NCBI GenBank assembly: GCA_026214975.1
Contig: JAOBSW010000421.1
Location: 19,445 to 83,444 of the forward strand
Length of the DNA stretch: 64,000 nucleotides
Source: Gentiana macrophylla
Taxonomy: Eukaryota; Streptophyta; Magnoliopsida; Gentianales; Gentianaceae
Direction of reading: 5' to 3'
The notes under the pieces were generated by a model, which saw nothing but the letters and a program-made list of their open reading frames with translations, was not told the DNA's origin and ran no database searches. Shown piece after piece: positions 46,080 through 58,000 of the stretch. The first letter of the stretch is position 1. Each line of letters opens with the position of its first letter. Made by a program: the position numbers and the translations under genes.

Positions 46080-46240
46080 TTATAAAGGATGGCGTCCTCG
46101 CCAGAGCGGCAAGATCGTTTCCGGATCGTCCTACCAGAGGTAATTAGAGGCCATCCTTACACCGAGGACGGCCAAGATCGTTTCCCGGATCGTCCCTACC
46201 AGAGGTAACTAGAGGCCATCCTTACACCGTCTTCTTATAC
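46080..46240. repeat. Two direct repeats of about 62 bp
   Basis: CAAGATCGTTTCC(C)GGATCG ... CCAGAGGTAA(T/C)TAGAGGCC ... CTTACACCG occurs at about 46110-46164 and 46172-46230. It adjoins the TRIM-like LTR at 46284 and may be its internal part. Confidence 0.75.
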
Positions 46241-46270
46241 CGTGCAGCGCATAGTTCCGTCTGATAGTCG

Positions 46271-46466
46271 GCTCTGATACCATTCTCAGAACACCCTGCA
46301 CCGGGCCTGGTAGCGCTAAATGAGTCATAAATGGTCCGGTCAACTGCTTAGACCGCCGTCCTCGCTTGGTCTAAAATGACTAACCCGAGTTAACAAGACT
46401 TTTATGTCTCACACTTATATGGGGATGATCATTCTACTATTTTTGCTAATGTGGGACATTACAACA
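46271..46466 (-). mobile_element. TRIM-like LTR with primer-binding site
   Basis: On the minus strand an LTR-like stretch starts TGTTGTAATGTCCCACATTA at 46466 and ends near 46284, directly followed by TGGTATCAGAGC (46271-46282), a perfect initiator-Met-tRNA primer-binding site. The LTR would be about 183 bp, the size of terminal-repeat retrotransposons in miniature. No coding capacity. The second LTR is not found in the window. Confidence 0.6.
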
Positions 46467-46565
46467 AGGTTATTCAATCATGCGTCCGCCCCTGAATACA
46501 CACATTACAAGGTTTAACTTATTATAGTCTGCAATCCAACCAAAGTCTACGATCCAAGCAACATT

Positions 46566-46752
46566 TTAACCAATTTTATTCAATTAATTTAATATATTCA
46601 AATCCGAACATACCCAACCTAGACTGGGAAAAGCAAAGACGATGCTGTGGGGAATTCAAACCATTTTTTTCAATGAATTTATTATATTCAAATCAGAACC
46701 TACCCAAACTAGAATGGGAAAAACAAAGATAATGCTGTGGGAATTCAAGAAA
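46566..46752. repeat. Tandem duplication of about 95 bp
   Basis: A block with ATATTCAAATC(C/A)GAAC(A)T, CTAGA(C/A)TGGGAAAA and GATGCTGTGGGGAATTC is repeated side by side with some 10 percent differences. It lies 135 bp beyond the MYB stop codon, in its 3' flank. Confidence 0.75.
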
Positions 46753-46887
46753 TGCAAAGCAAAACCAAACAAAAAAAGAAGCCAAACTATCAGGATATGT
46801 GACTAGGCCAAGCTTATTTCTTATTTCAAGAAACAGAGAATGTTTCTAGGCTTCTACACTCGATTCATCGAGCCAAAAGGGCATCCT

Positions 46888-47881
46888 TTAGAGGCTTCCC
46901 CGGCCTTCCGGTACATCCAGTTCATCGAGCCAAAGGGGCATGTCTTCATCCGACGACTTTAAGAGACGTGAAATATCATCGCTTATGCCGTTTTCTAACA
47001 ACCCAGAAATCCCTAAAGTAGTTGTGTCGTTTTCTAACAGCCCCCCAGACATCTCTAAAGTAGTTGTTTCTTCAGGTTTATTAATATTTGTTGTGTTGTA
47101 CGGAAACGCAAGTGATTGTGCAACAGTGGTGCTGTTTTGTCCCTGATAATGATGTTGGGAATTTATGTCATAACAAGTGACAGATTCGTTTATAGTCATA
47201 CCATATTCTATTCCGGTGGGCTGCGCAACAGGTTGAACAATGTTGAGAATTTCTTCGATTTCATTTGGATCGACAAATGTTATATCATGAATACTCTGTC
47301 GTCGTTTATTTTTTTGGTTCATGGAGTTCTGTTGCTGTTGCCTAATGAAATACTTCTGCGCATGGCTAGCTACTTGAGTGGAGCTTTTCGACTTTACGAA
47401 ATCTTTCTTTCGCTATAGTCTTCCAATCGCCCGATCCAATCGTTTGCAGACCAATAAGAAATAACTTGTGCTCTCTTTCCGTCCATCCTTTACCTTTCTG
47501 TCGCCTTTTCTTTTCCATTTCTCCTCCTCCTCCTTCTACATCATCATCATGGTATGATCCAGAATAATCGTCGTCATGTTTCTGAATATTCATTGAATTA
47601 TCGTGTCGTCCCTCTTTCGTTACCATTTCTTCATCTCCTTGCACATCATCATCATCAATGTCTTGAAAAGGCAAAGGTATCGCCCCAGAAATTATCTTCT
47701 GTACATCTTCAACTAACATTTCATAATGGTATTGTACATCTTCCACCGATTTTCCCGGAATTGCTGCTGCTATTTTTTCCCATGGAAATGAATCTATAGG
47801 ATTCTCCCCACCATAAATCACCATTGCATTCTCAAATGCTTTGTCTTCATCTGTTGACCATACTGTGTTGTCACCAGCCAT
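46888..47881 (-). CDS. DIVARICATA-like two-repeat MYB transcription factor (frameshifted as given)
   Basis: ATG at 47879-47881 (MAGDNTVWSTDEDKAFENAM). Residues about 7-60 form a first SANT/MYB repeat (VWSTDEDKAF...FPWEKIAAAIPGKSVEDV, QYHYEMLVEDV). An acidic, Asp-rich linker follows (residues 75-120). A second repeat begins KGKGWTEREHKLFLIGLQTI and GDWKTIAKE. At 47401-47410 one extra A in a GAAAGAAAGATTT run shifts the frame. In the neighbouring frame the sequence continues DFVKSKSSTQVASHAQKYFI with the SHAQKYF signature, then into an open C-terminal part from 47322 to the stop at 46888. No intron is needed apart from this one base. It is a nuclear DNA-binding regulator of the R-R-type (DIV/RADIALIS relatives). 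It is either a working gene with a sequencing error or a recent pseudogene. Confidence 0.8.
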
Positions 47882-48206
47882 TTGCGATGCATCAATTATA
47901 AAAAATAAAAAATAAAATAAGAAAGTCCTCTAATTAATTCTAAATTCTGAATCAAGTTTTTTTTTTTGTTTTGAAAATACGTTATCATAGGTAAGCTTTT
48001 AAAAAAAAAAAGTATTTGAAATAGGGTCATGGGAACCAGCCATTTCGTGTGCATCAATTATGACAAATAAAAATTTACTTACTTTAATTAAATCAAGAAA
48101 GTCATATTAACTCTAAATCAAGAGAAGTATCTTTTAAAAATACGTTTTCATAGATAAGTTTATTTATTTATATATTATTTAAAGTATTTGAAATATATAG
48201 GGTCAT
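47874..48206 (-). repeat. Tandem duplication of the MYB start codon and 5' flank
   Basis: The segment from ACCAGCCATTT ... TGCATCAATTA through AAGAAAGTC, AAATACGTT(A/T)TCATAG and TATTTGAAATA..GGGTCAT occurs twice (47874-48031 and 48035-48206). The upstream copy includes a second ATGGCTGGT on the minus strand at 48035-48043, which leads only into a short frame. The duplication adds a decoy start and doubles the core promoter region. Confidence 0.75.
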
Positions 48207-48561
48207 TGTAAGGTATATGAAAATTATTTGAAAATAGCAAGGGATATAGGCGTGTAAATGTCAAAATATTCTTAAGATATAGACACATGTAGCTAGAAGT
48301 AGAATTAGTCCCAAAGAGAAATACTAATATGATGAATGGCAAAAGTGGATGTACATAAATTAAACCTCATAACAGTTTTTTTTAGGTTGACTATATTTAT
48401 TCAAGTACGAGTCATCAGAGTTAAGACGTGGTTCATATTGACTTTTATTTGAATTTAAAATGTAAGGTAAAAGTTTCTCAAAAAATGTGAGATAAAAAAC
48501 TCAAGTTTTAATTTTCAAAAAAATATATTGGAAAATAAAGACCTCAAGAAACTAGGAAAAA
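48207..48561. other. AT-rich upstream region of the MYB gene
   Basis: No gene or element recognised. Probably the distal promoter, bounded by a copia LTR at 48562. Confidence 0.4.
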
Positions 48562-48854
48562 TGTTTCACGTTGCTACCTATTCCGCTAATACCTATTCGT
48601 TGATAGCTTTTATAAAAGAGATAGTTTTTTAGGAAAACTTGAAAATTTCATTGATAGAACAAGTATATATATACAAGTAGTAGAAAACTAACCAATAAGC
48701 CACTTCTTAAAAAGTAGGAAACATGTGATCATGGCTTTAACCAACAACAACTACTCTAGTAATGGGAAAATGCGAAAATGGGAAATAACATGACTGACAT
48801 AGCCTTAGGTAATAAAACTTGATTAACATAATAATTAAAATAAATATTCTAACA
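48562..48854 (-). mobile_element. 3' LTR of a copia element
   Basis: Minus strand TGTTAGAATATTTATTT ... ACGTGAAACA, about 293 bp. It is preceded on that strand by the polypurine run TTAAGGGAAGGAA (48855-48867). A TATATATATAC stretch lies at 48665-48675. Confidence 0.75.
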
Positions 48855-48869
48855 TTCCTTCCCTTAATC

Positions 48870-51435
48870 TAGCTAACATTTCAGATTACTTCACACATTC
48901 CCAGCTTGTCTCTAAGATTCAAAAATTGATCGCTCTTGAGTCCTTTAGTCATAATATGAGCCAACTGATCTTCACTTCTGCAATACAATAACTCAGTGAT
49001 TCATTCTTCACATAAATCTCTCAGAAAATGGTATTTCACATCAATGTGCGTGCTTATGTTGTGTAACACTGGATTCCTGGTTAACTTAATAGTAGAGTTG
49101 TTATCACAGTACAAAATGTTCCCAGTCTACTGAACTTGCCCTAGAACTTCCAGTAGTCTTCTTAACCAGATCAGTTGACATGCACCATGTGTTGCTGCAA
49201 CAAACTCTGCTTCGGTTGTGGATAGAGTGACTATTGGTTGCTTTTTGAAGACCAGCTGATAGCACTTGTTCCAAACATAAACACAAAACCAGAAGTAATC
49301 TTCTTGTCACCAATACCTTCTGTATAATCACTGTCAGAATATCCAGTCAGGTGAGCCTTCCCTGCTGAACCATACTTGATGCCAAGATTGATGGTTCCAT
49401 TTAGGCATCTTAAGATCCTCTTCACATAGTTTAAGTGATCCGCTGATGGTGACTCAATGTATCGCGCTTCCACACTTACAACATACATGATGTCTCGGTC
49501 TTGTTGCTTTCAAATATAGAAGGCACCCTATCATCTGTTTGTATAGGGTGGGAGTCACCTTACCACTGTACATTTCCTTTGTTGAGTTTCACACCGGGTT
49601 TCACAGTACGAGTGGTGGGTTGCTGACCTTCATTTCAAACCTGCTGAGTATTTCTCTCACATTCTTCTTTTGAGACACATATATCCCTGATTCAGTCAGC
49701 TGAACCTCAATGCCAAAGAAATAATGCATTAGTCCCATGTCTGTCATGCTAAATTTGGTCTTCATTGCCTCTTTGAACTCTATTATCATATTGAGTTCAC
49801 CACTGGTAAAGATAAGATCATCCACATACAAACAATCAATCAGTAGCCCTCCCTTGCTGTTAACTTTCACATACAAGATAGGTTCATATGGGCACCTTTT
49901 GAAACCTGCCTTCACTAACTAAGAATCAATACAACTGTACCAAGCCGTTGGGGCTTGCTTGAGTCCATGTAAGTCTTTGTTAAGCCTATACACTTTGTTT
50001 TCTACTCCATTCTTCACATAACCCTATGGCTGATCCACATATACTTCTTCTTGCAGCTGTCCATTCGAAAATGCTGACTTCACATCCATTTGATGTACTT
50101 TCCAATGATTATGAGCTGCTAAAGATAACACTAGTCTGATAGTTTCCATCTTTGCTACTGGGGAAAACACTTCATTGTACTCAATCCCATACTCTGGCTT
50201 GTATTCTTTGGCCACTAGTCTAGCCTTATACTTGCTGACTTTACCATCTTCATTAAGCTTTGTCTTATAGATCCACTTGACACCAATAGTTTTGTGTCCT
50301 TTTGGTAAATCTATGAGACTCCAAGTCTGATTCCTTTCAATGGCCAAGATTTCTTCATCCATAGCCTCAGCTGTCTTTTGCTGCCTTATCATAAGTGATT
50401 GGATCATCACTAGAAAATAGAGCATAATAGGTAGACTCCTCTATTTGTGGTAAAACTGTTACCTCAAAATCTGTCATCCAGCCTGGCCTTCTTCTGTTTC
50501 TTTGAGGTCGGGCCTTTGAACCTCTCGCTTCGTTTCATGATGTGGGTCCTTGAGTCTTCGCAGATGTCATGAGTCTATTTGAATCGAGTCTTGAGTCGCA
50601 GAATCGAGTCTACTAAGTCTGAGTCTCTTTGAACACAGGGGCAAATCCTCCCTAGGTTCTTCATCATCTATCGATTTTAGAGAAGATGGAACAGAGCATT
50701 GTTTGTTTCCCAATTCCAAGTGTTTAGTTCATCAAACACCATATCTCTCGATTACTATTCTTTTGGTCATATGATTAAACAACTTGTATGCCTTGGACTT
50801 TTAATCGATCCCCAAGAAAACACATTGCTTTCTTTTATCAATGAAGTTTCTTCATGTTTGCATCGGGAATATGAGCATAAGCAATGCATCCAAAGATTTT
50901 AAAATGACTTACATTTTGATTGAGTTCCATGCTTCTTTTGGTGTCATGTTTTGAACAGAAAATGTTGGGCATCTGTTCAAAATATGCACACTCTAACTTA
51001 CACCTTCAAGCCAGAATCTCTGTGGTACATTTCCATATGCAAGCATCCTTCTTACCATATTTACGATAGTCCTATTCTTCCTCTCAGATACACCTTTTTG
51101 CTGTGGTTTATAGGCTGCTGTGAATTTCCTTCTTATTCCATTACTGGTACAGAATTCTTCAAACTCTGCTGAGCAAAATTCTCCATCTCTATCTCTTCTC
51201 AGACTTTCGATTTTGAGCGGTCTCTTTTTCACTTAGAAATTTGAAGTTCTTCAATGCTTTCAAGGACTCAGATTTTTCTTGCAAGAATCCAACCCAAGTC
51301 TTCCTAGAAAAATCATCAGTGAATGTAAAGAAGTACATTTTTCCTCTATTAGATGATGGGTTGATTGGTCCATACAAGTCAGAATGGATGAGTTCCAACA
51401 CTTGTTTTGCCCTCCAAGATTTTCCTTTTGGGAAC
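48870..51435 (-). pseudogene. copia pol remnant (integrase, RT, RNase H), interrupted
   Basis: In minus-strand order: integrase core (ELIHSDLYGPINPSSNRGKM, FTFTDDFSRKTWVGFLQEKS, RDRDGEFCSAEFEEFC, AYKPQQKGVSERKNRTIVNM) at 50990-51435. RT (IERNQTWSLIDLPKGHKTIG, KYKARLVAKEYKPEYGIEYN, QMDVKSAFSNGQLQEEVYVD; CLYVDDLIFTSG) at 49600-50425. RNase H (YIESPSADHLNYVKRILRCL, TGYSDSDYTEGIGDKKITSG) at 49100-49490. Frames break at several points. At 51435 a gypsy LTR cuts into the integrase, and the gag and 5' LTR do not reappear in the window. Confidence 0.85.
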
Positions 51436-52053
51436 TGATACACCGCGGCCGAACACGGTTCACCGGACCACTATCAGGCTCACCGTAGTGGTCTCTTCTC
51501 AACCTCTGACCTCCATCAACGCCAGCCCGTGCCTGTAAGTAATCCGATCAGGTCATCGAGTTCGCACATTCGCACCCGACCTTTAGAGGGGCCGAACGCG
51601 CAACCCCCGGTCCGATATATCGGTCAGCCGGGCTATGCCCTTTATCTCGAGGCAAGCACGCTTGATACTTAGCATTAGCAAGGATAAGACTGCCTCAACG
51701 AGAAGGGATCGAGCGATCAACGGACCCCTTCGCCCGACCTTCTACAATGTGCATGTCATCTTAATTATGTTCAATTATGTCTTGTCACTATTAGTCTAAT
51801 CGCATTTAGAGCTTTGCCTATAAATAGAGGCCTCATGCAATTAGAATAGGGGTATACGCAATTCAATATAAGCAGATAAACTCTACCAATTTGTCGACCA
51901 TGATCCTCTTTATACTACCTATTGCGCTCGCCGGCTGAGCACCACACTGAAATCTTTACAGCCACCGGCACCCCATTCTAAAGTCACCTTCTACGCTAAT
52001 ATATCCACCTTCTAAACACCTACACCACCGTCGTGATATTCCTGGCAATATCA
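51436..52053 (+). mobile_element. 5' LTR of a Ty3/gypsy element
   Basis: A 618-bp LTR with matching ends TGATA...TATCA, a TATA box CTATAAATAGAGG near 51809-51821 and a GC-rich upstream part that differs strongly in base composition from the flanks. It is inserted in the copia integrase. Confidence 0.85.
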
Positions 52054-52054
52054 G

Positions 52055-52073
52055 TTGGCGTCATTACCGGGAA
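52055..52073 (+). other. Gypsy primer-binding site
   Basis: TTGGCGTCATTACCGGGAA follows the LTR by one base. The TTGGCGYC...GGGAA form is usual for plant gypsy elements. Confidence 0.7.
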
Positions 52074-53240
52074 AACGATCATCAAAATCATATTTACAAC
52101 ATTTCCGGCGACTTACGCCGCCACCCTCAAGCCTCAAAGTAAGAAAAATTTTGATTTTTGGGTTGTATAGCCTAAAGATCATACCTTTCACCATTATCAC
52201 AACATCGCAAGTGAAGAGGTTCTTGATTTTACGAATCACAGCCTTTTCTTTGGACAAGCATATTAAACAAGGAAAAGAATCACCACCGGTAGCTTCGCAA
52301 GGTTGGCGGTGGGATCATCGTCACCCTTGGATCAGCGCATGCATGCTCCCAGGTTTCAGTTCTATAAAGTAGTAGTGTTGTGTCAGTTGGTTAATTTGGA
52401 GATGGATCAGTTGAGCATTCTGCCGGATTCTGGGTAAGCCTGCGTTTGTTACAAGCAATTTGCCTAGATAGCGTATTTTGCATGTTTCCTTTCAAATCAA
52501 ATGGCTGGAGGGAAAGTAATAGTGCCTGAGACACCGAACAAAGGGACGAATCAGGACCCTCCACGTGGCACAACATCACATCAGAGTACGCGTAGCAGGG
52601 GTCATGCACAGCCGGGGGAAGCGGTGGAAATAATAACGAACATGACATGCGTAGCGTCTTAAATGAAAAAGCAAAGTCTCGTGAGCTAGGGGACGTGGCC
52701 ATAAAGAAGGGCCACAGCAAGCGTACTGGAGATCCTCTTTAGCAAAACATGGAGTAGGGAGCGAATCCAACTCGGGGCCAAGCTCTATACACCTTTGGCG
52801 TTGAAGTCCCATATGGAATATGTAGAAGATATCTTGGTCTACAACTTAAAACCTCATCACAGGGCTTTCCTCCACAACCGGTTAGTAAATTCTCTTCGCC
52901 TATGCCGGCTCCAACCGAGGTACAACGAAGCAAAATCCGATCGGGGTTAATCGACCTCATCGCATGCAGGTACGCCAGAGTCATCATGCAACTTTAGTCC
53001 TCGAAAGAGTAGAAGGTTGGCACTCCAACGCCTCGGGCCCATGGATAACGTCCACACGCGCCCCTCAGCGTAGTTATCCGAAGAGTGCAGAGAATACTCG
53101 ATAGGTACGACTACGGACAGAGGTGATCGACGACTCGGACTATGCAAATGGTACTATTAAAAAGAGTTATCATAGACACTGGGGCCTGCAGAGGTGATCG
53201 ATGACTCGGACTGTGCGGTCTCAGATCGTTTGGGGGCCTG
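52074..53240 (+). pseudogene. gypsy leader and gag/protease remnant
   Basis: A start MAGGKVIVPETPNKG at 52501 opens a Pro/Gly/Thr-rich gag-like N-terminus of 53 codons, then stops. Beyond it the sequence is too broken to assign. Two copies of AGAGGTGATCGAYGACTCGG lie at about 53120 and 53187. Position in the element suggests gag and protease, but no catalytic motif is visible. Confidence 0.45.
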
Positions 53241-54180
53241 TTTTATTATGAGATGATGCCATTTGGGTTAAAGAACGCAGGATCGACATATCAAAGGATG
53301 GTGAAAAAAGTTTTCAACTCACAGATCGGTAAGAACATGGAGGATTATATATATAGATGATATGGTCGTCTTGTCAGTCACTGGCTGTCATGCCTCCAAC
53401 CTTACTGAAATGTTTGATAATGTCCGAAGACACTCCAAGAAGCTTAATCCGGCAAAATGCACGTTTGGCGTCCAGGCAGGCAAATTCCTGGTGTTCATGG
53501 TTAGTCATGAGGCATGGAAGCCAACCCAGAAAAGATCCAAGCTTTGCTCGACATGAAGGAACCAACATGCATCAAGGAGGTCCAAATACATAATGGCAGG
53601 ATAATGGATCTGGGCAAGTTCATATCAAAATCTGGAGAAAAGTGTCTCCCTTTCATCAAAATCCTAAAATGTGACAAAATGTTCTGATAGGATGAGGAAT
53701 TCTCCCAAGCATTCTGAGCACTAAAAGAATACCTGGGGAAACCTCTATTGCTAGTCAATCCGAAAGATGGGGATGTTCTGTATTTGTATTTAGCGGCGTC
53801 AGATAGGGCTGTAGCTGATGTGCTTGTAAAGGAGTCCGGAACACTCCAATATCCCATTTTTTTATGTAAGCAAGGCTCTCAATCCGGTGGAGAGTCGCTA
53901 TTTTTATGTTGGAAAGCTTGCCTACTCGCTGGTTATTGCTACCCGCAAACTCAAGGGCTATTTTACTTCGTGATGCTATTATCACTCTCACGAATAGTCT
54001 ATTGCGTCAAATCATTGCATGATAGGCCGGACCTCTCGGGCCGTTTACTTCGATGGGCGACCGAACTCACAGAATTTGATATACAATACCAGCCCCGAAA
54101 AGTAATCAAAGCACAGTCATTAGCAGATTTAATCGTCGAAACAAGCTTCAGCATAGAGCAGTTGATAATGCTCTAAATGG
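53225..54180 (+). pseudogene. gypsy RT and RNase H remnant
   Basis: RT pieces: EMMPFGLKNAGSTYQRMVKK followed by NMEDYI, then IDDMVV after a shift caused by extra TA units in GATTATATATATAGATG (53342-53358). RNase H at 53740-54150: YLGKPLLLVNPKDGDVLYLY, AASDRAVADVLVKESG, then RPDLSGRLLRWATELTEFDI and KAQSLADLIVE. These are typical of plant Tat-lineage gypsy elements. Integrase and the 3' LTR are missing because another gypsy element starts at 54266. Confidence 0.75.
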
Positions 54181-54265
54181 TACCAATAATTATACCTATA
54201 TTCACCCTGAATTCTGGTAAAGAGAGGATAGATAGACTCGTTATTATGTGGAATATAAGTCAAAT

Positions 54266-55895
54266 TGTTTAAGGTGATTTTATGTGATTTATAATGTTAT
54301 ATTTCGTAATAATTTCCTCCATGTTTATATAATTTGCATAGAAGTTGAGTGTTTAATTGAATTATTGAGCAAGTGAGGTTTGAAGTGGTTTAATTGCAAA
54401 GTTGGTTGAACTATGTGTTTTATTGTTGATTTTCTATTGATTTGAATGATATTACACTTTGCAATGTTTTTATTATCTTGTAGATACACAAAATTGGTTC
54501 AAAAGAGGATTAAAAGATGTTAAGGATCGGATTTATATGAAGAAAAAGAGATAAAGATGAATTCGGTTGAAAATAGAGATGAAAATCGGATTTGAAGTCA
54601 TTCTGAACGAGCGTTCGAACTAGCGTCAATGTGGACGTGCGTCTGAGCATTTGGACGGGCGTCCAGAAGAAGTAACTTGATTCAGAGCTTTGACAAATTT
54701 GCTGGACAAGCGTCCAGATTTACATAGGTCGGGCATCTGATCCAGCTCTGCCCGACTCGAAGTTTTTATGCATTACTGGAAGGGCGTTCAAGACCCTGGA
54801 CGGGCGTCCGAGCGCCGACTTAGCAGAACCGACTCTGAAACCTATAAATATGCGTGCGGATTTCAACACTAGAGACATACATTCAGACCCTAATTTGTCT
54901 AGGCGGCCATAATAACCCTAAGGGGCGGCTTAGCTTAGTTTTTCAACTTTCTTAGATCAAATTTTATGCTTTTCAATCTCTAGATTAGATCTTTCAATTT
55001 ATGTACTTTATTCAAGCAATTTCGAGCTTTCAAGTGGTGTTTAGAGGCTAAAGGCTTTTGGACCAAGCATTGTGAAGCCATCCTATCAACAATTCAGTTT
55101 CGTTTCTTGATTATTTTGTGAGTTTTTCTTATCAAAGTTGTACCTTTATTATTGTTTATATTTATCTTATGCAATTACATCGAGAGATCGTTGCATGTTT
55201 GATTGTTTGATTTTGATGAGAATCATGTTAAACGTTATATCACCATGATAAAGGTTAGATCTTTAACCTAAAAATAACGAGAGTTGATTAGGTTGAATTT
55301 CTAGGTTGCTAGATTGAGAAATCTTACACCTTTGATTTGAAAGCATTAATCTTTAGGATCGAAAGATAAAAGATTGATAGGCGAACTTTTCTAAGGGATT
55401 AGGAGTTCATACCTTTGTTAGGTGAATCACAACTTTGTTAAAAACCGTGAGATAATCTAGATATAAATTGATTGTTGTAGGATTGGTGGATAAATAGCTT
55501 GTTCGTTTGTTAAAATTATTGACTAAAATCAGTTGTGCTAGAATTGCCTAGTAAAGCTATAGTTTTTATTGCGTATTAGGGTTAGAATAAACTTAGGTTA
55601 GTTATCTTGTTCGTAATCATATCTTCCTGGCTTTAGATTTCGATCTTCTGTCCAGTTTACTTCTGTTATTATCGTTTTTAGCTTGTTACTTGTTAATTGT
55701 TTTATTTTGTTATAATCTTTTTAGTAGTAGTAGTCGTGACATTTTTAGGTTAGTTAATAAAAACTAGAATAAACAACCCCGATTCCCTGTGAGATCGACC
55801 CGGTATTAGTTGATATACTACGATCCCTGCACTTGGGGTATACCGGATTTATAATTTATTACTTGTTGTTTTTCTCGTTGATAAAAATCGAGACA
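54266..55895 (+). mobile_element. 5' LTR of an Athila-like gypsy element
   Basis: TGTTTAAGGTGATTTT ... ATCGAGACA, 1630 bp. TATA-like CCTATAAATATGCG at 54840-54853 is preceded by several GGACGNGCGTCC-type words (54605-54815). Near the 3' end, TACTACGATCCCTGCACTTG and the flanking bases resemble the solo LTRs in the tandem array, so the two families are related. Confidence 0.8.
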
Positions 55896-55902
55896 AGTTT
55901 TT

Positions 55903-55920
55903 TGGCGCCGTTGCTGTGGA
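55903..55920 (+). other. Athila primer-binding site
   Basis: TGGCGCCGTTGCTGTGGA, seven bases after the LTR. It differs slightly from the standard TGGCGCCGTTGCCGGGGA of this lineage. Confidence 0.8.
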
Positions 55921-56274
55921 ACCGGACGGTTGTCTAGTTTTTATTTTCTTGTTTTATTTTGCTTTTGTTTCTCTTTTTATTTTCATTTTATTTTATCTAT
56001 TATTATTAGGTAATTTATAGTTTATGTGATTAGGTTTTTCGTCGTTAGGTTTCGTAGTTATTATTTTTCTAGTTTATCTTTTCTTTTCTGTTTTTCTGTT
56101 TTTCGTTTTTTCTTAAATCAGACGAGCGTCCAGTTAATCCGGACGCCCGTCTAGTTCTTCAGGCAGATGCCCGTCCAGTAATCCGGACGCCCGTCTGACC
56201 TCTTCTCTTTAAAATCTTTTCTTAGTTTTAACCTTTGATTAAAAGGTTAAACCACATGATTTTGGTTTCGGTTT
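55921..56274 (+). other. Athila leader with GGACGCCCGTC words
   Basis: T-rich untranslated leader. At 56121-56197 four or five copies of GACGAGCGTCC / GGACGCCCGTC lie close together. Nothing else is seen. Confidence 0.6.
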
Positions 56275-58000
56275 ATGCAAACTCGAAGTCAAAAAGGGCC
56301 ACTACTCTATACCCCTGACCTCGAGCGGACCATAGTCAAACAGGCAGAGAATCCGTTCTGCGGTTCCTTCTGACAGGGCCGATCAAGACCTTGAGGATCG
56401 CTTAGCTGAAGAGATTGACGATTTCATCATTATGGCTGCTGAAGATAGACGTACGTTGTCAGACTACGCCATGCCTGGCGAAGTCAAGGTCAACCCGGCT
56501 ATCGTCCTACCAACCATAAATGCACAGACCTTCGAACTCAAGCCTGGGCTCATTCAAATGATGCAACATGCATCCATCTTTCACGGGTTTCAATCTGAAA
56601 ATCCTCATACGCACGTACACACATTTCTGGAGATATGTGGTATGACTCGCATCCAAAGAGTCAGTGAGGATGCAATTAAACTGAAAATATTTCCGTTTTC
56701 CTTGAAGGGGGAGGTAAAAGAGTGGTACAACTCTCTCCTGCTGAATCCATTACCACCTGGGTGGACTAGAAAAGAGTTCTTAAGTCAATATTTCCCGCCA
56801 TCCAAGACAACCTAATGCTTAAGTGACATTTTCACTTTCTCGCCAAAAGGAAAGCGAATCGTTCTTTGATGCATGGAAGAGGTTCAAGTCTCTTCTTCGT
56901 AAATGTCCCCATCATGGTTTGGACTTTCGAGAGGCAAGTCAACACGTTTTTCGGTGGATTGACCGAGCTCACTAAGGGCATGGTCAATAGTTCTTCCGGT
57001 GGGGATTCTTGAGAAAGACACACGAAAGAGGATGGGCACTATTTGAGGATATCGCCAAGTATAATTACGCCCCCTCCTCTCAAGCTATCCAAGCACCTCC
57101 TCCTCCTCCCAGGATCAAAGAGGTGAATATGCAAAGTCTGATTGCCATGCTGCAAAAGCAGATGGCTGCTTCTCAAATGTCTTCTAATCCGATTAACCAG
57201 AATCTATCCTTCCCACAAAACTCTCAAGTTCTGTATTGTGAACATTGCTGTCAGACTGGCCATATGGTTGGCCAATGTCAATTCATTTCCCCTTCTAGTC
57301 ATCAAGTTAATGTTGTCCATGATTATGGACAGTACAATCAAGTCACATGTCAGAACTGTGACAATATGGGGCATACATCTCGTTTCTGTCCTATGAATGG
57401 ACAGAATGCTGAAGTAAACGCTTTCTTTGGCCAGCAAAACCAGAGATTTAATAATCAATTCTTCCGCCAAAGTAATCTTCAAAACCAGGGGTTTCAATCA
57501 TGATCAAAATTTCAATCAAAATTGAATCTTAACCAAAGTCGTAATTTCAATAGAAACCCTAATTTCAATCAGAACCAGAATACTAATTTTTCCAATCAGA
57601 ATCAAAGGTTCAATCAGAATTGGTCTAACAATTCTAATCCTGCATTGCAGAGTCGGTCTAGCCAGCCTTTTCACTAGAACTTCCAAAACTCTCAAGGCCC
57701 CTCGCACTCTAATGATATCAGAGCTCAGTGGGACTCCTTTCGGGAGGAGCAAAATAGAACAATGAAGAATCTTGATAGGCAAGTCGGGCAATTGGCCGAG
57801 CAGTTAGCTTCCAGACCCTCAGGGCAGTTGCCTAGCTTTACGGAGAAGAACCCTAAGGGCGGTCAGGTAGCTCAGACCGATTTAAATCATAGCCAATGCA
57901 CTGACCTGGTACCTTCAATTCCGTATGGTAGAGAAGAGGCCAGTGCAATGAATATGAGATCTGGTACTCAACTAAGTGGTCCCTCAACCGGAAACCACTA
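56275..58000 (+). pseudogene. Athila-like gag (frameshifted)
   Basis: Starts MQTRSQKGPLLYTPDLERTI at 56275, shifts frame near 56350, then 127 open codons contain the gag core (VHTFLEICGMTRIQRVSEDA, IKLKIFPFSLKGEVKEWYNS, FLSQYFPPSKT). After another break the segment 57009-57503 has two zinc knuckles, CEHCCQTGHMVGQC and CQNCDNMGHTSRFC. Then comes an Asn/Gln/Phe-rich tract made of NQNFNQN-type repeats (57495-57660). The C-terminal part 57762-58001 reads MKNLDRQVGQLAEQLASRPS and ends MNMRSGTQL, the conserved linker to protease in Athila elements. Gag packages the RNA; this copy is broken at four or more places. Confidence 0.8.

Noticed and set aside
52391..53147. Several minus-strand ORFs of 65-110 codons in the gypsy remnant
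   Set aside because: They are shadows opposite a degraded gag region and share no motif with known proteins.
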